The notes: generated from the sequence alone by a model not told the origin. Shown: positions 28,455-37,516, numbered from the stretch's first letter. The stretch: 64,000 nt of DNA from JACCXG01 sp963785755 (GCA_963785755.1 CAWAXG010000013.1:868001-932000); one strand, 5' to 3'. Program-made: numbers and translations.

Positions 28455-30935
28455 ATGCACGCTGGCGCCCTGAGGGCCCTCGAATTCGACCGCATCGTCG
28501 CTGTAATCCGCGCGTTTGCGCAGACACCGCGGGGGGACGTCCGTCTGGCGGATCTTCATCCCGAGGTGGCTGAATCCGCGGTCGCTCGTGCGCTCGCGGC
28601 GACCAGCGAGACGGTACGGTTTGTCTCGGCGGGACAGATCGGGCTCCAGGCACCGCGCGAGATGGACGCGATTCTCGACGGCCTGCTCGTCGACGGCCGC
28701 GCGCTCGAACCGCTGCAGCTGATCGCCCTCGCCAGCTTCCTGTCGTCAGTCGAAACGACGTGCACCGCGGTGCGCCGGGCGCGAAGCTCGTTTCCCATCC
28801 TTCACGTCATCGCCGATCGCGCCGCGTCGTTCGAACGCGAAATCGCGGATATCCGCGCAAAGATCGATCCGGCTGGAGAAGTCCTGGACGATGCCTCCCC
28901 TGAGCTGCGGAGCATCCGGGACCGGCTGCGGCGTCAGCGCTCGCGGCTGCGCGGCACGCTCGAATCGTACCTGCGCGGAAAAGACACGGCGAAGTACCTG
29001 CAGCAGCAGATCGTCACCGATCGCCATGGGCGCTACGTGCTCGTGGTCCGGGCCGAGCACAGAGCCGCGATTCCGGGCATCGTTCACGGCAGCTCGGGCA
29101 GCGGCGCCAGCCTTTACCTCGAGCCGCTCAGCACCGTCGAAATCAACAACGACATCGTCGCGCTCGAACAGCAGGAGGCGCAGGAAGTCCGGCGCATACT
29201 CCTGGCGCTCAGCGATGCGTTCCGTGCACGGCAGGAAGACGTCGAACGGACGGTCGAGGCGGCCACGGAGCTCGACGTCCTGAATGCCCGGGCGCGTTTC
29301 TCGATTCTCGTCGGCGGCGTCGAGCCGAAGCTGTCGCGGGAAGGGCGGCTCGAGCTTCGCGGCGCGAGACATCCACTGCTGATTCCCGCGGTGCGGCAGC
29401 GTCTCGCCGACGCGCTCGAGGACGAGCCCGCCGGGTCGGCGCCCGACAAGGACCCGGTCCCCGTCGACATCCTGCTCATTCCGCCGGTGCGCGTGCTGGT
29501 GATCACCGGACCGAATACCGGCGGCAAGACGGTCGCACTGAAGACGGCGGGCCTCCTTCCGCTTCTCGCACAGGCCGGACTGCTGATACCTGCCGAGGAC
29601 GGATCGGAGATTCCGGTATTCCAGTCGGTGTTCGCGGACATCGGCGACGAGCAGTCGATCGCGCAAAGCCTCAGCACGTTTTCCGGCCACATCGCCAACG
29701 TCGTCGGCATGGACCGGGCGCTGGCGCTGCCGGCGCTCGTGCTGCTCGACGAAGCAGGAGCCGGCACGGACCCGATCGAAGGAGGCGCGCTCGCGATGTC
29801 GATCATCGAGCACTTCCGGCTTCGCAGCGCGATGGTGATCGCCACGACGCATTACGACGCGCTCAAAACCTATGCGTCGACGACGGACGGGGCGACGCCG
29901 GCTGGTTTTGGGTTCAATCCATCGACGTTCGCCCCGACCTACCGGCTCAACTACGGATCTCCCGGCAGCAGCCTGGCCTTCGAGATCGCGAACCGGCTGG
30001 GACTGCCAGCGTCGATCATCGAGCGCGCGCGTACCCACCGCAGTGAGCGGGAGTCTCAACTCGCGGATCATCTCGCCCGCGTCGAGCGGGACATGCAGTC
30101 GCTCGAACACGAGCGGCGGCTCGCGGCGCGCGAACGGCAAACCCTGGCCGATGCGACGGCGAAGCTCCACGCCCGCGAGGAAGATCTCAAGAATCGCGAG
30201 GAGGTGCTGCGGCGCCGGCTCGATCAGAAGATCGAGGAGCGGCTGCGGGAAGCCCGCCGCGAGATCGATGCGGTCGTCGGTCGCTTGAAGGCACGCACCG
30301 AAACCATGGCGACGCAGGCCGAACGGGCCGCCGTGCGATTGATTCCGACTGGGGAGGCGGGTGGGGCCCGGGCCGATGCGCGCGCGGCGATCGACGCGAT
30401 CGAAGAACGGCTCTGGAAGAGCGCCGCGGCTCCAACCACGGCCGCCGCGGTTCCGTCAGATATCTCAACGGCTCGCCCCTCCGCGGTCGGCGATCGCGTC
30501 TTCGTCGGTCCATTGCAGCTGGAGGGAGTGGTCCTCTCGATCAACGATCGCGACGCCGAGGTGGATGTCCGTGGCAAGCGTCTGCGCGCGCGGATCGACG
30601 AGCTGCGGCTCATCACCGCGGCGGCGGGCAGCACGGCGTCACCGGCGCCTCGCGTGCGCGTGAACGTGGACCTGCAGCCTCGCGCGGGCAATCTTTCCGA
30701 GCTGAACTTGATTGGCTGCAACGTCGACGAGGCGCTCAGCCGCGCGGAAAAATTCCTGGACGATGCGCTCGTGACGGAACAGCGGAACCTTCGAGTGATT
30801 CACGGTTTCGGTACCGGTCAGCTGCGCAAGGCGATTGGGGAGTTTCTGCGGGCGCATCCGCTGGTCGCGAACTTTGGCCCGGCGGCATCGGATAAGGGTG
30901 GCGGCGGCGTCACCGTGGTGGAACTGAAGGAGTAG
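28455..30935 (+). CDS. mutS2: Endonuclease MutS2
   Basis: MutS-family ATPase implicated in suppressing homologous recombination and, in some bacteria, rescuing stalled ribosomes. Order: clamp and lever helices, ATPase with Walker A GPNTGGKT (about 352-359) and Walker B LVLLDEAGAGTDP (about 428-440), a long charged coiled coil (about 530-620), a KOW-like segment, and a C-terminal Smr nuclease domain (LNLIGCNVDEALSRAEKFLDD, VIHGFGTGQLRKAI). No mismatch-recognition domain I is present, which separates it from MutS1. The length, 826, is slightly above usual. dnaG follows 5 nt after the stop. Confidence 0.95.
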   Translation: MHAGALRALEFDRIVAVIRAFAQTPRGDVRLADLHPEVAESAVARALAATSETVRFVSAGQIGLQAPREMDAILDGLLVDGRALEPLQLIALASFLSSVETTCTAVRRARSSFPILHVIADRAASFEREIADIRAKIDPAGEVLDDASPELRSIRDRLRRQRSRLRGTLESYLRGKDTAKYLQQQIVTDRHGRYVLVVRAEHRAAIPGIVHGSSGSGASLYLEPLSTVEINNDIVALEQQEAQEVRRILLALSDAFRARQEDVERTVEAATELDVLNARARFSILVGGVEPKLSREGRLELRGARHPLLIPAVRQRLADALEDEPAGSAPDKDPVPVDILLIPPVRVLVITGPNTGGKTVALKTAGLLPLLAQAGLLIPAEDGSEIPVFQSVFADIGDEQSIAQSLSTFSGHIANVVGMDRALALPALVLLDEAGAGTDPIEGGALAMSIIEHFRLRSAMVIATTHYDALKTYASTTDGATPAGFGFNPSTFAPTYRLNYGSPGSSLAFEIANRLGLPASIIERARTHRSERESQLADHLARVERDMQSLEHERRLAARERQTLADATAKLHAREEDLKNREEVLRRRLDQKIEERLREARREIDAVVGRLKARTETMATQAERAAVRLIPTGEAGGARADARAAIDAIEERLWKSAAAPTTAAAVPSDISTARPSAVGDRVFVGPLQLEGVVLSINDRDAEVDVRGKRLRARIDELRLITAAAGSTASPAPRVRVNVDLQPRAGNLSELNLIGCNVDEALSRAEKFLDDALVTEQRNLRVIHGFGTGQLRKAIGEFLRAHPLVANFGPAASDKGGGGVTVVELKE

Positions 30936-30940
30936 CGGTT

Positions 30941-32740
30941 CTGGGTCTCTTCCCGCTGTCGTTCATCGAGGAGCTGAAGTCGCACGCGGACATCGTGCAG
31001 GTCGTGCAGGAGCGCGTCCCACTCCGCCGCAGCGGCGCCACCTGGAAGGGACTCTGCCCGTTTCACGGCGAGAAGACTCCGTCGTTCCACGTCTACGCGG
31101 ACAAGGGGTTTTTCAAGTGTTATGGCTGCGCCGTGGGGGGGGACGTCATCAAGTTCGTCGAGCTGTTCGACAAGATCGCGTTCCCCGAGGCCGTGCGGCA
31201 GCTCGCCGTCCGCGCCGGACTGCGTGTTCCAGAGGCAGCCGATTCGACACAGGACGCCGAGTCACATCAGGAGCGCGAATCCCTGCTGAAGGCCCATGAG
31301 CTCGCGGCGGCGTGGTTCGCCGAACAGCTTGCCGGCCCGCCCGGAGCTACGGCACGCCGACAGCTGCAGGACCGCGGCGTCACCGCCGCCACCATCGAAT
31401 TGCTGACCATCGGGTATGCCCCCGCGTCGCGCGATGGACTGTGCGGCCGGCTGCGGAAGGAAGGGTTTCCACTGCCGCTCCTGATCAAGGGCGGACTCGT
31501 CGTGCAGCGGGACGACGGCAGCGTCGTGGATCGGTTCAGGAACCGGTTGATGATTCCGATCAGCCGCGACAACGGAGCCGTGGTGGCGTTCGGCGGCCGC
31601 GCGATGGAAGAGGGGCAACAGCCGAAGTATCTGAATTCCCCAGAAACCCCGATTTATGTCAAAGGCCGGACGCTTTTCGGGCTGCATTTGAGCAAACAGG
31701 CCATCGCGCGTTCCCGTTATGCCGTCATGGTTGAGGGTTATTTCGATTTTGCTCAGGCATTCCAGGGGGGCGTCCAGAACGTCGTGGCCTCGTCCGGGAC
31801 GGCGCTGACCCCGACCCAGGCGCGGCTGTTGAAACGTTTTGCCACGAAGGTCGTTCTCAGTTTTGATCCCGATGCGGCGGGACAAGGGGCGGCGGTGCGG
31901 TCCTCGGAGCTTCTGGTCGGAGAGGGGTTTCAGGTCAACGTCGCCATGTTGCCCGGAGGGGATGACCCGGACACGTACATCAGAAGGCAGGGCGGAGCGG
32001 CGTACCAGGAGCAGCTCCGGCAATCACGTCCGTATCTGGAGTATTTGCTGGACAAGACCGCGGCGGAATACGACCTCCGCAAAGACGATGACCGGCGCGA
32101 ATTCCTGACCCGGATGCTTGGTGTCGCGGCTCGGATTCCAGATGCTGCCGCCCGTGACCAGTTTGCAGACAGACTGGCGCACCGGGCGCGGATTACTGAA
32201 GAGGTTGTCAGGGCCGAGATCAGGAAGGCAGCCGTCCGCAAGGAGACCCTGGTCGACCGGCGGCACGTCCCTTCGCTCGGTCAGCTGAAAACGTTCGAAC
32301 GGGGGCTGATTTGGGCCCTGGTCCGGGATCCGGCGGCGGGATTCGGGGCGCTCGCCGACCTCGAGGCTACGGACTTGAGCGATCTGGCGACCGGTCCCAT
32401 TCTCGAACAGGCGCGATCTCTGCAGGGATGGCCGATCGAGGGTTTACCAGGCGCCCTGCTCGAGCGTCTAAGTACTCAGGAAGCTGGACTTGTCGCGGAG
32501 ATAACCGCCCAGCCGGAGCCCCCCGTGAGAGTGGCGGCTGACTGCGTCTCGGAGCTCCGGCGGCTGCAACTGGCCCGCGAACGGGCGGAGGTTCAGCGCC
32601 AGATGGATCGTCTCCTCGAGCAGGGCATCCCGAGCAGCGACGACCGCATCAATGAACTGGGGATGCGGCAACTGGCACTCAAACAGCAGATCGATTCACT
32701 CGGAAGCGAGCACACGGGGGCTGCGGCCCGCGAACATTGA
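30941..32740 (+). CDS. dnaG: DNA primase (apparent CTG start)
   Basis: Synthesises RNA primers at the replication fork. The zinc finger CPFHGEKTPSF through FKCYGCAVGGD is the CHC2-type site. The Toprim core includes VMVEGYFDFAQAFQ and LSFDPDAAGQGA, and a C-terminal helicase-binding region follows. The conserved N-terminus GLFPLSFIEELKSHADIVQVV lies upstream of the first GTG (30995). The only fitting start is CTG at 30941, with AAGGAG 8 nt before it and the mutS2 stop 5 nt before. This gives 599 residues, a normal length. A TTG-to-CTG base error is the alternative explanation. mutS2-dnaG-rpoD follows the usual macromolecular-synthesis order. Confidence 0.93.
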   Translation: MGLFPLSFIEELKSHADIVQVVQERVPLRRSGATWKGLCPFHGEKTPSFHVYADKGFFKCYGCAVGGDVIKFVELFDKIAFPEAVRQLAVRAGLRVPEAADSTQDAESHQERESLLKAHELAAAWFAEQLAGPPGATARRQLQDRGVTAATIELLTIGYAPASRDGLCGRLRKEGFPLPLLIKGGLVVQRDDGSVVDRFRNRLMIPISRDNGAVVAFGGRAMEEGQQPKYLNSPETPIYVKGRTLFGLHLSKQAIARSRYAVMVEGYFDFAQAFQGGVQNVVASSGTALTPTQARLLKRFATKVVLSFDPDAAGQGAAVRSSELLVGEGFQVNVAMLPGGDDPDTYIRRQGGAAYQEQLRQSRPYLEYLLDKTAAEYDLRKDDDRREFLTRMLGVAARIPDAAARDQFADRLAHRARITEEVVRAEIRKAAVRKETLVDRRHVPSLGQLKTFERGLIWALVRDPAAGFGALADLEATDLSDLATGPILEQARSLQGWPIEGLPGALLERLSTQEAGLVAEITAQPEPPVRVAADCVSELRRLQLARERAEVQRQMDRLLEQGIPSSDDRINELGMRQLALKQQIDSLGSEHTGAAAREH

Positions 32741-32855
32741 AACACGCGCCCGGCATCCCCAACGGGGGTGACGGGCGGGCAGACGGAGCCGAGCACCGGC
32801 CGGCCAGGCCGAAGGGTGCGGGGATTCGCGAGCAATTAGAGAGCGTCTGGAGGAC

Positions 32856-34571
32856 ATGCCGTTGTCGATCGAAGAAAAATACGATGAAGTGAGGCAACTC
32901 ATCTCCATCGGCAAGGAAAAGGGTTACCTGCTCTACGACGAAGTCAACGAGCTGCTCCCCGCCGACATCACCTCGTCGGACGAGCTCGATGACTTGTTCA
33001 GCACGTTCGGCAGCGCGGGTATCGAGGTCGTCGATTCAGAAAAAGCGTACCGCGACGACAAGCTGCTCGATCGCACGGGAGAAGGTGCGGAAGAGCTCGA
33101 GCTCGATCTGACACCCGGCGCACTCGACAAGACGAACGATCCGGTCCGGATGTACCTCCGTGAGATGGGGACGGTCCCGCTTCTCACGCGCGAGGGGGAA
33201 GTCGAGATCGCGAAGCGGATCGAACGAGGCAAGCTCGCCGTCATCAAGTCGATCTCGCGGACACCGACGGTCGCCCACGCCATCATGACGATGGGCGATC
33301 AGCTGAAGAACGACGAGCGCAGCGTGCGCGAGCTCGTGATCTTCCAGGACGAGGAGATCACCGACGACAAGATCGAGGAACGCAAGCGGCAGGTGCTGCG
33401 CCAGATCGAAGCCGTCCGCAAAGCCTTCCAGAACGTCGAGAAGTGCAACGAGAAGCTCGAGAAGACCAACAAGGGCACGACGACGCGCGAGAAAAAGAAG
33501 TACCGCCGGACCAGGTGGGAGGCGTTGCGCGCACGCGTCGAAGTGTCACAGCTGCTCCGCAAGATCGAGTTCACCGAGCTCGTGAAACGGCGGCTGATCG
33601 ACCAGCTGAAGGATGCGGTCGAGGGGGTGATGCGGCTCAAGCGCGAGGTCGATCAGATCGAGCGCCAGCTCAATCCCAAGAACAAGAAGGTCCGGCTCAA
33701 GGAAGAGGACAAGAAGAACCTCCTGAAGCGGCAGAAGGAGGCGAAGCTGTCAATGAAGGCGGCCGCCGAGGAGCTCGGCGAAACGCCGGATCGCTTGATG
33801 CGGACGCTCGAGACCATCTCGCGCGGGGAGATTCAGGCCGAGCAGGCGAAGAAGGAGCTGGTCGAAGCCAACCTGCGCCTGGTCGTCTCGATCGCCAAGA
33901 AATACACGAACCGCGGGCTGCAGTTCCTGGATCTGATTCAGGAAGGCAACATCGGGCTGATGAAGGCGGTCGACAAGTTCGAATACCGCCGCGGCTACAA
34001 GTTCTCGACCTACGCCACTTGGTGGATCCGTCAGGCGATCACCCGGGCGATCGCCGACCAGGCGCGCACCATCCGGATCCCGGTCCACATGATCGAGACG
34101 ATCAACAAGCTGATTCGTACCTCGCGCGCCCTGGTGCAGGAGCTGGGACGGGAACCGACCTCGGAGGAAATCGCCAAGCGCATGGACATCCCCGTCTCGA
34201 AAGTGCGCAAGGTGCTCAAGATCGCTCAGGAGCCGATTTCGCTCGAGACGCCCATCGGCGAGGAAGAGGATTCACATCTTGGCGACTTCATCGAGGATCG
34301 CCAGGTGGTGTCCCCGTCCGACGCGGTCATCAACCTGAACCTCAAGGAACAGACCGAATCGGTCCTGAAGACGCTGACCCCGCGCGAGGAAAAGGTCATC
34401 AAGATGCGGTTCGGTGTCGGCGATGGCAGCGAGCACACGCTCGAGGAAGTCGGACAGAACTTCGCAGTCACGCGCGAACGCATCCGTCAAATCGAGGCCA
34501 AGGCCTTGCGCAAGCTGCGCCACCCTTCGCGGTCGCGGAAGCTGCGTGCGTTTCTCGAGGGAAGGACATAG
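32856..34571 (+). CDS. rpoD: RNA polymerase primary sigma factor RpoD (SigA)
   Basis: Housekeeping sigma-70 factor. Region 1.1-like N-terminus (EEKYDEVRQLISIGKEKGYL), region 1.2 (DPVRMYLREMGTVPLL), a charged non-conserved insert (about 150-320), then region 2 (KFEYRRGYKFSTYATWWIRQAI), region 3 and region 4.2 (REEKVIKMRFGVGDG, LEEVGQNFAVTRERIRQIEAKALRKL). The length is 571. ATG 32856 is only 2 nt after GGAGG, while a TTG at 32862 lies at the ideal 8 nt, so the true start may be two codons later. The downstream tRNA begins 24 nt after the stop. Confidence 0.97.
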   Translation: MPLSIEEKYDEVRQLISIGKEKGYLLYDEVNELLPADITSSDELDDLFSTFGSAGIEVVDSEKAYRDDKLLDRTGEGAEELELDLTPGALDKTNDPVRMYLREMGTVPLLTREGEVEIAKRIERGKLAVIKSISRTPTVAHAIMTMGDQLKNDERSVRELVIFQDEEITDDKIEERKRQVLRQIEAVRKAFQNVEKCNEKLEKTNKGTTTREKKKYRRTRWEALRARVEVSQLLRKIEFTELVKRRLIDQLKDAVEGVMRLKREVDQIERQLNPKNKKVRLKEEDKKNLLKRQKEAKLSMKAAAEELGETPDRLMRTLETISRGEIQAEQAKKELVEANLRLVVSIAKKYTNRGLQFLDLIQEGNIGLMKAVDKFEYRRGYKFSTYATWWIRQAITRAIADQARTIRIPVHMIETINKLIRTSRALVQELGREPTSEEIAKRMDIPVSKVRKVLKIAQEPISLETPIGEEEDSHLGDFIEDRQVVSPSDAVINLNLKEQTESVLKTLTPREEKVIKMRFGVGDGSEHTLEEVGQNFAVTRERIRQIEAKALRKLRHPSRSRKLRAFLEGRT

Positions 34572-34595
34572 GCCTTTCCGTAATACACTTCTGTC

Positions 34596-34671
34596 GGGCC
34601 CATAGCTCAGCGGTCAGAGCCGCCGGCTCATAACCGGCCTGTCCCAGGTTCGAATCCTGGTGGGCCCACCA
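34596..34671 (+). tRNA. tRNA with CAU anticodon (elongator Met or Ile2)
   Basis: A full cloverleaf of 76 nt with encoded CCA. The 7-bp acceptor GGGCCCA/TGGGCCC pairs completely, which rules out the initiator tRNA. The D arm is AGCTCAG...GAGC, the anticodon stem GCCGG/CCGGC encloses the loop CTCATAA (anticodon CAT), and the T arm is CCAGGTTCGAATCCTGG. Whether the C34 is lysidinylated (isoleucine) or not (methionine) depends on TilS identity elements that I cannot settle by eye. A TACACT box at 34584-34589 lies 6 nt upstream, so it may have its own promoter behind rpoD. Confidence 0.93.
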
Positions 34672-34704
34672 GCCTCCGCTTCCGGATCACGCGGAGGCTG
34701 GTGG
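34666..34704 (+). terminator. 14-bp hairpin overlapping the tRNA 3' end
   Basis: Arms 34666-34679 (CCACCAGCCTCCGC) and 34691-34704 (GCGGAGGCTGGTGG) are perfectly complementary across an 11-nt loop. The left arm includes the last six bases of the tRNA, including CCA. It could terminate the rpoD-tRNA transcript or compete with acceptor-stem folding of the precursor. No T-tract follows. Confidence 0.55.
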
Positions 34705-34892
34705 TCGCGCCGTAGCGGCGATAGCCGCGAAGGCGGACTGGTGGTATTTCGGTCAGGCTTCGGCTAGGCAAGCCCTTCGCTCATCGAATGCAGGCGAAGG
34801 CGGGTGAGCGTGTTGAAAGAAAAGAACTACGGCTGGCAAGCCTTCTCTGTCGCGCTTGCACGCGCGCGAGCTACGGCGGGCAAGCTTCTCCT
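34705..34892 (+). repeat. Cluster of short degenerate intergenic repeats
   Basis: Three related copies with the core CTACGGCtGGCAAGCCTTCTC occur at 34756-34780, 34824-34850 and 34868-34892, each diverged. An inverted relative (CGCCGTAGCGGCGATAGCCG) starts near 34709, and CCTTCGC/GCGAAGG pairs form a small hairpin in the middle. No gene is apparent; in-frame codons reading into the zinc-ribbon gene have no protein character. Confidence 0.55.
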
Positions 34893-34913
34893 ATAGAATC
34901 TCAGCGCAACGCC

Positions 34914-35648
34914 TTGCATCCAGACCTTCAGCATCTCATTCACCTCCAGGAACTCGACCTCACCGCCGAGCGCCACCGCCGGCGGTCGACGGACATCCCG
35001 GTGCTTCAGTTCGCGCTCGACGCACGCCTGGCCGAGCGCACGAGCGTCGTCGACTCGGTGAAAGCGAGGATTGCCGCCTGCCAGGCCGCCCGCCGGGAGA
35101 TCGAAAAGGACCTGGCGGCGGTTCAGGGACGATTGAGCAAGTTCAAGAATCAGCTGATGGAAGTGAAAACGAACAAGGAATACCAGGCGATGCAGAAGGA
35201 AATGAGCGTCGCCGAACAGGAGATCAGCGATCAGGAGACGCGGCTGCTCGAACGGATGGAGGAAGCCGACGCGCTCGCCCTCGAATTGAAGGCGGCGGAA
35301 TCGGCGCTCAAAGGGGAACAGGCGGAAGTCACTCGCGAGCGCCAGCAGCTCGAAGGCGAGAAGAGCGAGCTCGAACGCAACCTGCAGCGTACGCTCGAAG
35401 AACGGCTGGCCGTGGCCGCGCAGATCTCGAAGCAGGCAATCGAGGTGTTCGATCGCGTGGCTCATGGCCGGAAAGGCATCGCGCTCGCCGAAGCCCGCGA
35501 TGGCCTCTGCACCGTGTGCCACGTCCGGCTGCGCCCCCAGATCTACAACGAAGTCCGGCGCAACGACAACATCATCCAGTGTGAAAGCTGCACCCGGATC
35601 CTCTACTTCGTTCCTTCCTCGTCCGCCGCGGCGCCGCAACAATCCTGA
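34914..35648 (+). CDS. Coiled-coil zinc-ribbon protein (C4-type, zf-RING_7 family)
   Basis: Cytosolic protein with a long antiparallel coiled-coil hairpin (about 15-185) followed by a C-terminal four-cysteine zinc ribbon, CTVCHVRLRP...CESCTRILYF. This is the layout of the PF02591 family, thought to bind nucleic acid; the precise role is unknown. TTG 34914 is taken as start because family proteins begin HPDLQHLIHLQELDL, while the 42 codons upstream are translated repeat DNA. A TAGAAT box at 34894-34899 lies 14 nt before it. RNase HI follows, a common neighbour. Confidence 0.85.
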   Translation: MHPDLQHLIHLQELDLTAERHRRRSTDIPVLQFALDARLAERTSVVDSVKARIAACQAARREIEKDLAAVQGRLSKFKNQLMEVKTNKEYQAMQKEMSVAEQEISDQETRLLERMEEADALALELKAAESALKGEQAEVTRERQQLEGEKSELERNLQRTLEERLAVAAQISKQAIEVFDRVAHGRKGIALAEARDGLCTVCHVRLRPQIYNEVRRNDNIIQCESCTRILYFVPSSSAAAPQQS

Positions 35649-35694
35649 CTGTCCGGTTCGTTCGTTTGCCCGGGGCTGATACAGTCATCGACGC

Positions 35695-36147
35695 ATGATT
35701 CGCGCGTACATCGACGGAGGCGCCCGCGGGAACCCCGGTCCGGCCGGGTACGGCGCCAGGATTGAACGACTGGATGGCACGCTCATCGACGAGCTGCACG
35801 GCGGGCTTGGCATCACGACGAACAATGTCGCCGAGTACCATGGGCTTCTCGCGGCCCTCGGCTGGGCCGTCGAGCACGGGGAACAGGACGTCCATATCCG
35901 CGCCGACTCCGAATTGCTGGTCAAGCAGATGCGCGGCGAGTACCGCGTGAAGCACGCGGGCCTGCAGCCGCTGGCGGCCCGGGCGCGGCTGCTGATCGGC
36001 CAGCTCGGTCACGTCACGTTCGAACACGTTCGCCGCGAACAGAACAAGGAGGCCGATCGGCTGTCGAATCTCGGGATGGACGAGGCCGAGGCCAGTGTCG
36101 CCAGGGGACCGGAGCCCCAGCCCAAGGGGCAGGCCGGGCTGTTCTGA
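35695..36147 (+). CDS. rnhA: Ribonuclease HI family protein
   Basis: Endonuclease removing RNA from RNA/DNA hybrids. The four metal-binding acidic residues are D7 (YIDGGARGNPG), E47 (NNVAEYHGL), D71 (IRADSELLV) and D121 (QNKEADRLSN). The 150-residue length and the GGLGITTNNVAE segment match the RNase HI-like subgroup found beside zinc-ribbon genes. The basic protrusion of E. coli RNase HI is reduced, as in many bacterial RNHI-like proteins. It is preceded by the zinc-ribbon gene by 46 nt and is convergent with pgeF. Confidence 0.92.
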   Translation: MIRAYIDGGARGNPGPAGYGARIERLDGTLIDELHGGLGITTNNVAEYHGLLAALGWAVEHGEQDVHIRADSELLVKQMRGEYRVKHAGLQPLAARARLLIGQLGHVTFEHVRREQNKEADRLSNLGMDEAEASVARGPEPQPKGQAGLF

Positions 36148-36149
36148 CG

Positions 36150-36920
36150 TCAGCCGCGGGCGCGGATGACCCCCACCATTCTGCCCGCGTCCGATCCGCG
36201 GGCGCGGTAGGAATGAAAGATTCTGTCGTGCGTCCGGGTGCAGAGACCGGACACGTGGATTGACTCGAGCGGCACGCCGGCATCCTGCAACTGATCGGTA
36301 TTCGCTCTCCACAAATCGAAATGCGGGCGCCGGCCAGGGACGCGTGAAAACCAGCGATCGATCCGGTCCTCGCCATGTCCGGCCTCACGGAATGCGGCGA
36401 CGACCTCCTCTCCCATTTCGCCGCAGCAGGCGCCCAGACAGGGGCCGATCGCGACGATGAGGTCGGCGGGATTCGTGTCGAACTCGCGACCGAGGCCGGC
36501 CACGGCGTCGGCGACGATGCGCTGAAGCGTACTCCGCCAGCCGGCGTGCACGGCCGCCGCGACGCCGCGGCGCCGGTCGGCCATCAGGATCGGCGCGCAG
36601 TCCGCGACCCGGACCGCCAGCGCCGCCGAGGGATCATCACTGATGACTCCATCCGCCTCGGGGATTCCCCACGGTTGGGAGGTGCCTGCTCGCGAGATGG
36701 CGACGGCGTGTCCGTGAACCTGCCTCAACAACCGCACGCGGTCGGCGGGAACGCCGGCGAACTGCGCGACCTTCTCCCACTCCGTGGCATCCTCGCGCAG
36801 GCGCAGCGAGGCCGCCGTGAAAAAGTGCGGCGCGACCGCCAGCAACGGCCGGCACCTCAGGACCGACCCCCATGGCGCTTGCGCCCATTCGAATCCATCG
36901 CTAGGCTGAGGCTCTGTCAT
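36150..36920 (-). CDS. pgeF: Peptidoglycan editing factor PgeF (YfiH/DUF152, laccase domain)
   Basis: Multicopper-oxidase-domain protein now known to act as a purine nucleoside phosphorylase/adenosine deaminase-like enzyme or to edit wrongly built UDP-MurNAc-L-Ser. The conserved metal site is H69 (RQVHGHAV), C108 (VADCAPI) and H125 (AVHAGWRST), with GPCLGACCGE following. The length is 256 residues from ATG 36920. ATGs at 36926 and 36929 would add two or three residues. The start overlaps the start codon of acpS on the opposite strand. Confidence 0.9.
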   Translation of the reverse strand: MTEPQPSDGFEWAQAPWGSVLRCRPLLAVAPHFFTAASLRLREDATEWEKVAQFAGVPADRVRLLRQVHGHAVAISRAGTSQPWGIPEADGVISDDPSAALAVRVADCAPILMADRRRGVAAAVHAGWRSTLQRIVADAVAGLGREFDTNPADLIVAIGPCLGACCGEMGEEVVAAFREAGHGEDRIDRWFSRVPGRRPHFDLWRANTDQLQDAGVPLESIHVSGLCTRTHDRIFHSYRARGSDAGRMVGVIRARG

Positions 36921-37299
36921 GAACATCATCGGAATCGGACTGGATGCGACCGAACTTCCCCGCGTCGCGCAGCTGCTGCAACGCTACGGCGATCGCTTTC
37001 TGCGGCGCGTATTCACCGAGGGTGAGATTACCTATTGTACGCGGCGGCGTGATCCGGTGCCTCACCTCGCCGGACGGTTTGCGGTCAAGGAGGCGGCGAT
37101 GAAGGCGCTCGGCACTGGCCGCTCCCGCGGCGTGCTCTGGAAGGACATCGAGGTCGTCCGCGTCGGCGGTCCGCCGCAACTGCGGTTGCACGGTGGCGCG
37201 GCGCGCCGCGCCGACAGCCTGCTCGTGCGGCGAAGCCTCGTCACCATCACGCATTCCGAGACCCTCGCGCTTGCGCAGGTGATGCTGCTCGGCGACTGA
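36919..37299 (+). CDS. acpS: Holo-[acyl-carrier-protein] synthase
   Basis: Transfers 4'-phosphopantetheine from CoA to apo-acyl carrier protein. The magnesium ligands are D9 (GIGLDATELPRV) and E58 (RFAVKEAAMKALGTG). The length, 126, is typical. The N-terminal MNIIGIGLD fixes the start at ATG 36919, which shares two bases with the pgeF ATG on the other strand, so each promoter must lie within the other gene. No obvious Shine-Dalgarno precedes it. The 217 nt after it, up to 37516, contain no recognisable feature apart from the next ribosome-binding site. Confidence 0.93.
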   Translation: MNIIGIGLDATELPRVAQLLQRYGDRFLRRVFTEGEITYCTRRRDPVPHLAGRFAVKEAAMKALGTGRSRGVLWKDIEVVRVGGPPQLRLHGGAARRADSLLVRRSLVTITHSETLALAQVMLLGD

Positions 37300-37516
37300 T
37301 TCCCTCCGCTTTCCTCCACGGGGCAAACCGCGGTTGTCGCGTGGGGCCGGCCGCCGGGCGCCATCCCCCGGGCACATCCTCGAGGCGCCGCGTCGAACTA
37401 CCCTGCCCTCAACGGCTTCCGCCGACACTCCGACGACGGTCGCTTCTGGAAGGCGGCTTGCGAGTCGGCTGCTGCGAGCATCCGCGGCGCCTGCCGCCTT
37501 CTGGTTGGAGACGATC

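Noticed and set aside
34788..34913. N-terminal extension of the zinc-ribbon protein from an ATG at 34788
   Set aside because: The 42 extra residues are translated repeat DNA and do not match the family; TTG 34914 gives the expected HPDLQHLIHLQELDL start.
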